Part shown: positions 24,926-25,234 of the stretch, piece after piece
Layout: each line of letters starts with the position of its first letter
How positions within the stretch are numbered: position 1 is the first letter of the stretch
Source: JAXHUE01 sp034189655
GTDB taxonomy: Bacteria; Chloroflexota; Dehalococcoidia; E44-bin15
Assembly (NCBI GenBank): GCA_034189655.1
Contig: JAXHUE010000025.1
Location: forward strand, 1 to 25,234
Direction: 5' to 3'
Length of the DNA stretch: 25,234 nt
Position numbers and translations under genes: made by a program
The notes under the pieces: generated by a model
Told to the model about the DNA's origin: nothing
The model's database searches: none
Seen by the model: the letters and a program-made list of their open reading frames with translations, nothing else

Positions 24926-25234
24926 TCAGTACCTTCGCTGCCTCCCTCCTCCCGATCTACCACCTCTGCCACCGCCACCGCCGCCGCCGCCGTATCCACC
25001 ACCGTAGCCACCACCCCCTCTGCCACCATAGGAACCACCACTTCTGCTATCGGTACGAGGGCGGGCTTCATTGACCACGATGGTTCGCTCTCTTATCGTT
25101 TTGCCGTTAAGGCCGGCGATTGCGGCTTCGGATTCAGTTTTTGAGCCCATCTCAACAAAAGCAAACCCCTTCGGCCGTCCGCTGAACTTATCGCTCGGGA
25201 TGGTTACTGAACTCACCGCTCCGAAAGCCATGAA
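24926..25234 (-). CDS. RRM glycine-rich RNA-binding protein, 5' end beyond window
   Basis: Small RNA-recognition-motif protein of the bacterial Rbp type; the frame runs open through the right edge, so the N-terminus (RNP2 strand) is missing. Visible: a FMAFGAVSSVTI segment, RNP1 as KGFAFVEM (residues ~20-27 of the visible part), AIAGLNGKTIRERTIVVNEA closing the RRM, then a Gly/Tyr/Arg-rich tail (GGYGGGYGGG, ending RQRRY) of about 40 residues. Such proteins act as RNA chaperones and are often cold-induced in cyanobacteria and other bacteria. The codon for the Met of MAF is internal, not the start: it is preceded by an in-frame Phe codon at the edge. The gene lies directly upstream of the DEAD-box helicase. 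Confidence 0.9.
   Translation of the reverse strand, partial: FMAFGAVSSVTIPSDKFSGRPKGFAFVEMGSKTESEAAIAGLNGKTIRERTIVVNEARPRTDSRSGGSYGGRGGGGYGGGYGGGGGGGGRGGRSGGGRQRRY

Noticed and set aside
24950..25035. Low-complexity GCC/ACC-type simple repeat
   Set aside because: It encodes the glycine-rich tail of the RRM protein; no separate function is needed.

Overview
This is a GC-rich, tightly packed bacterial chromosome segment, by eye well above 60% G+C. Almost every gene lies on the minus strand. Only two short genes (22726-23515) are on the plus strand. The mix suggests an uncultured member of the Chloroflexota, probably Dehalococcoidia-like: an AroH-type chorismate mutase with a type I-beta DAHP synthase, a class V aminotransferase next to SerA, paired CaiB/BaiF CoA-transferases, and an RRM glycine-rich protein next to a DEAD-box helicase. 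That placement is inferred from gene content and order only. There is no rRNA gene, and I saw no tRNA gene, CRISPR array, transposase or phage gene.

Layout, read along the minus strand from the right edge. (1) 23544-25234: an RRM/Gly-rich RNA-binding protein (cut by the right edge), a structured leader with a small overlapping ORF, and a DEAD-box RNA helicase. This looks like a small RNA-remodelling module and its G+C is visibly lower. (2) 22726-23515, plus strand: a stand-alone Smr-domain protein and a YfcE/MJ0936-type phosphodiesterase. They diverge from rph, and the two promoters appear to share one -35 hexamer. (3) 22615-17917: rph, an unknown 205-aa protein, two different family III CoA-transferases, and a CPBP-type membrane protease, probably one transcript. 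The second CoA-transferase appears to start with ACG behind a perfect Shine-Dalgarno sequence. (4) 17881-9893: aroH, aroF, a 1441-aa soluble sensor (seven PAS, two GAF, one HD-GYP), ribF and tyrS, most of them separated by only a few bases. (5) 9661-1868: class V aminotransferase, an 83-aa unknown, serA, ligA, a 705-aa uncharacterised protein, and pth. (6) 1783-1: a SLOG-fold protein and enolase, the latter cut by the left edge.

The metabolic genes share substrates. Enolase and SerA both draw on the phosphoglycerate pool, and enolase makes the phosphoenolpyruvate used by AroF. AroH then uses chorismate towards Tyr/Phe, and TyrS charges tRNA with tyrosine. Three leader regions carry the same extended -10 element, TGCTATAAT, and mark likely operon starts. 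The least explained items are the 705-aa protein, the 205-aa and 83-aa unknowns, the ACG-initiated CoA-transferase and its possibly non-equivalent partner, and the multi-PAS HD-GYP protein inside a housekeeping operon. I found no clear defence island or wholly new multi-gene system.
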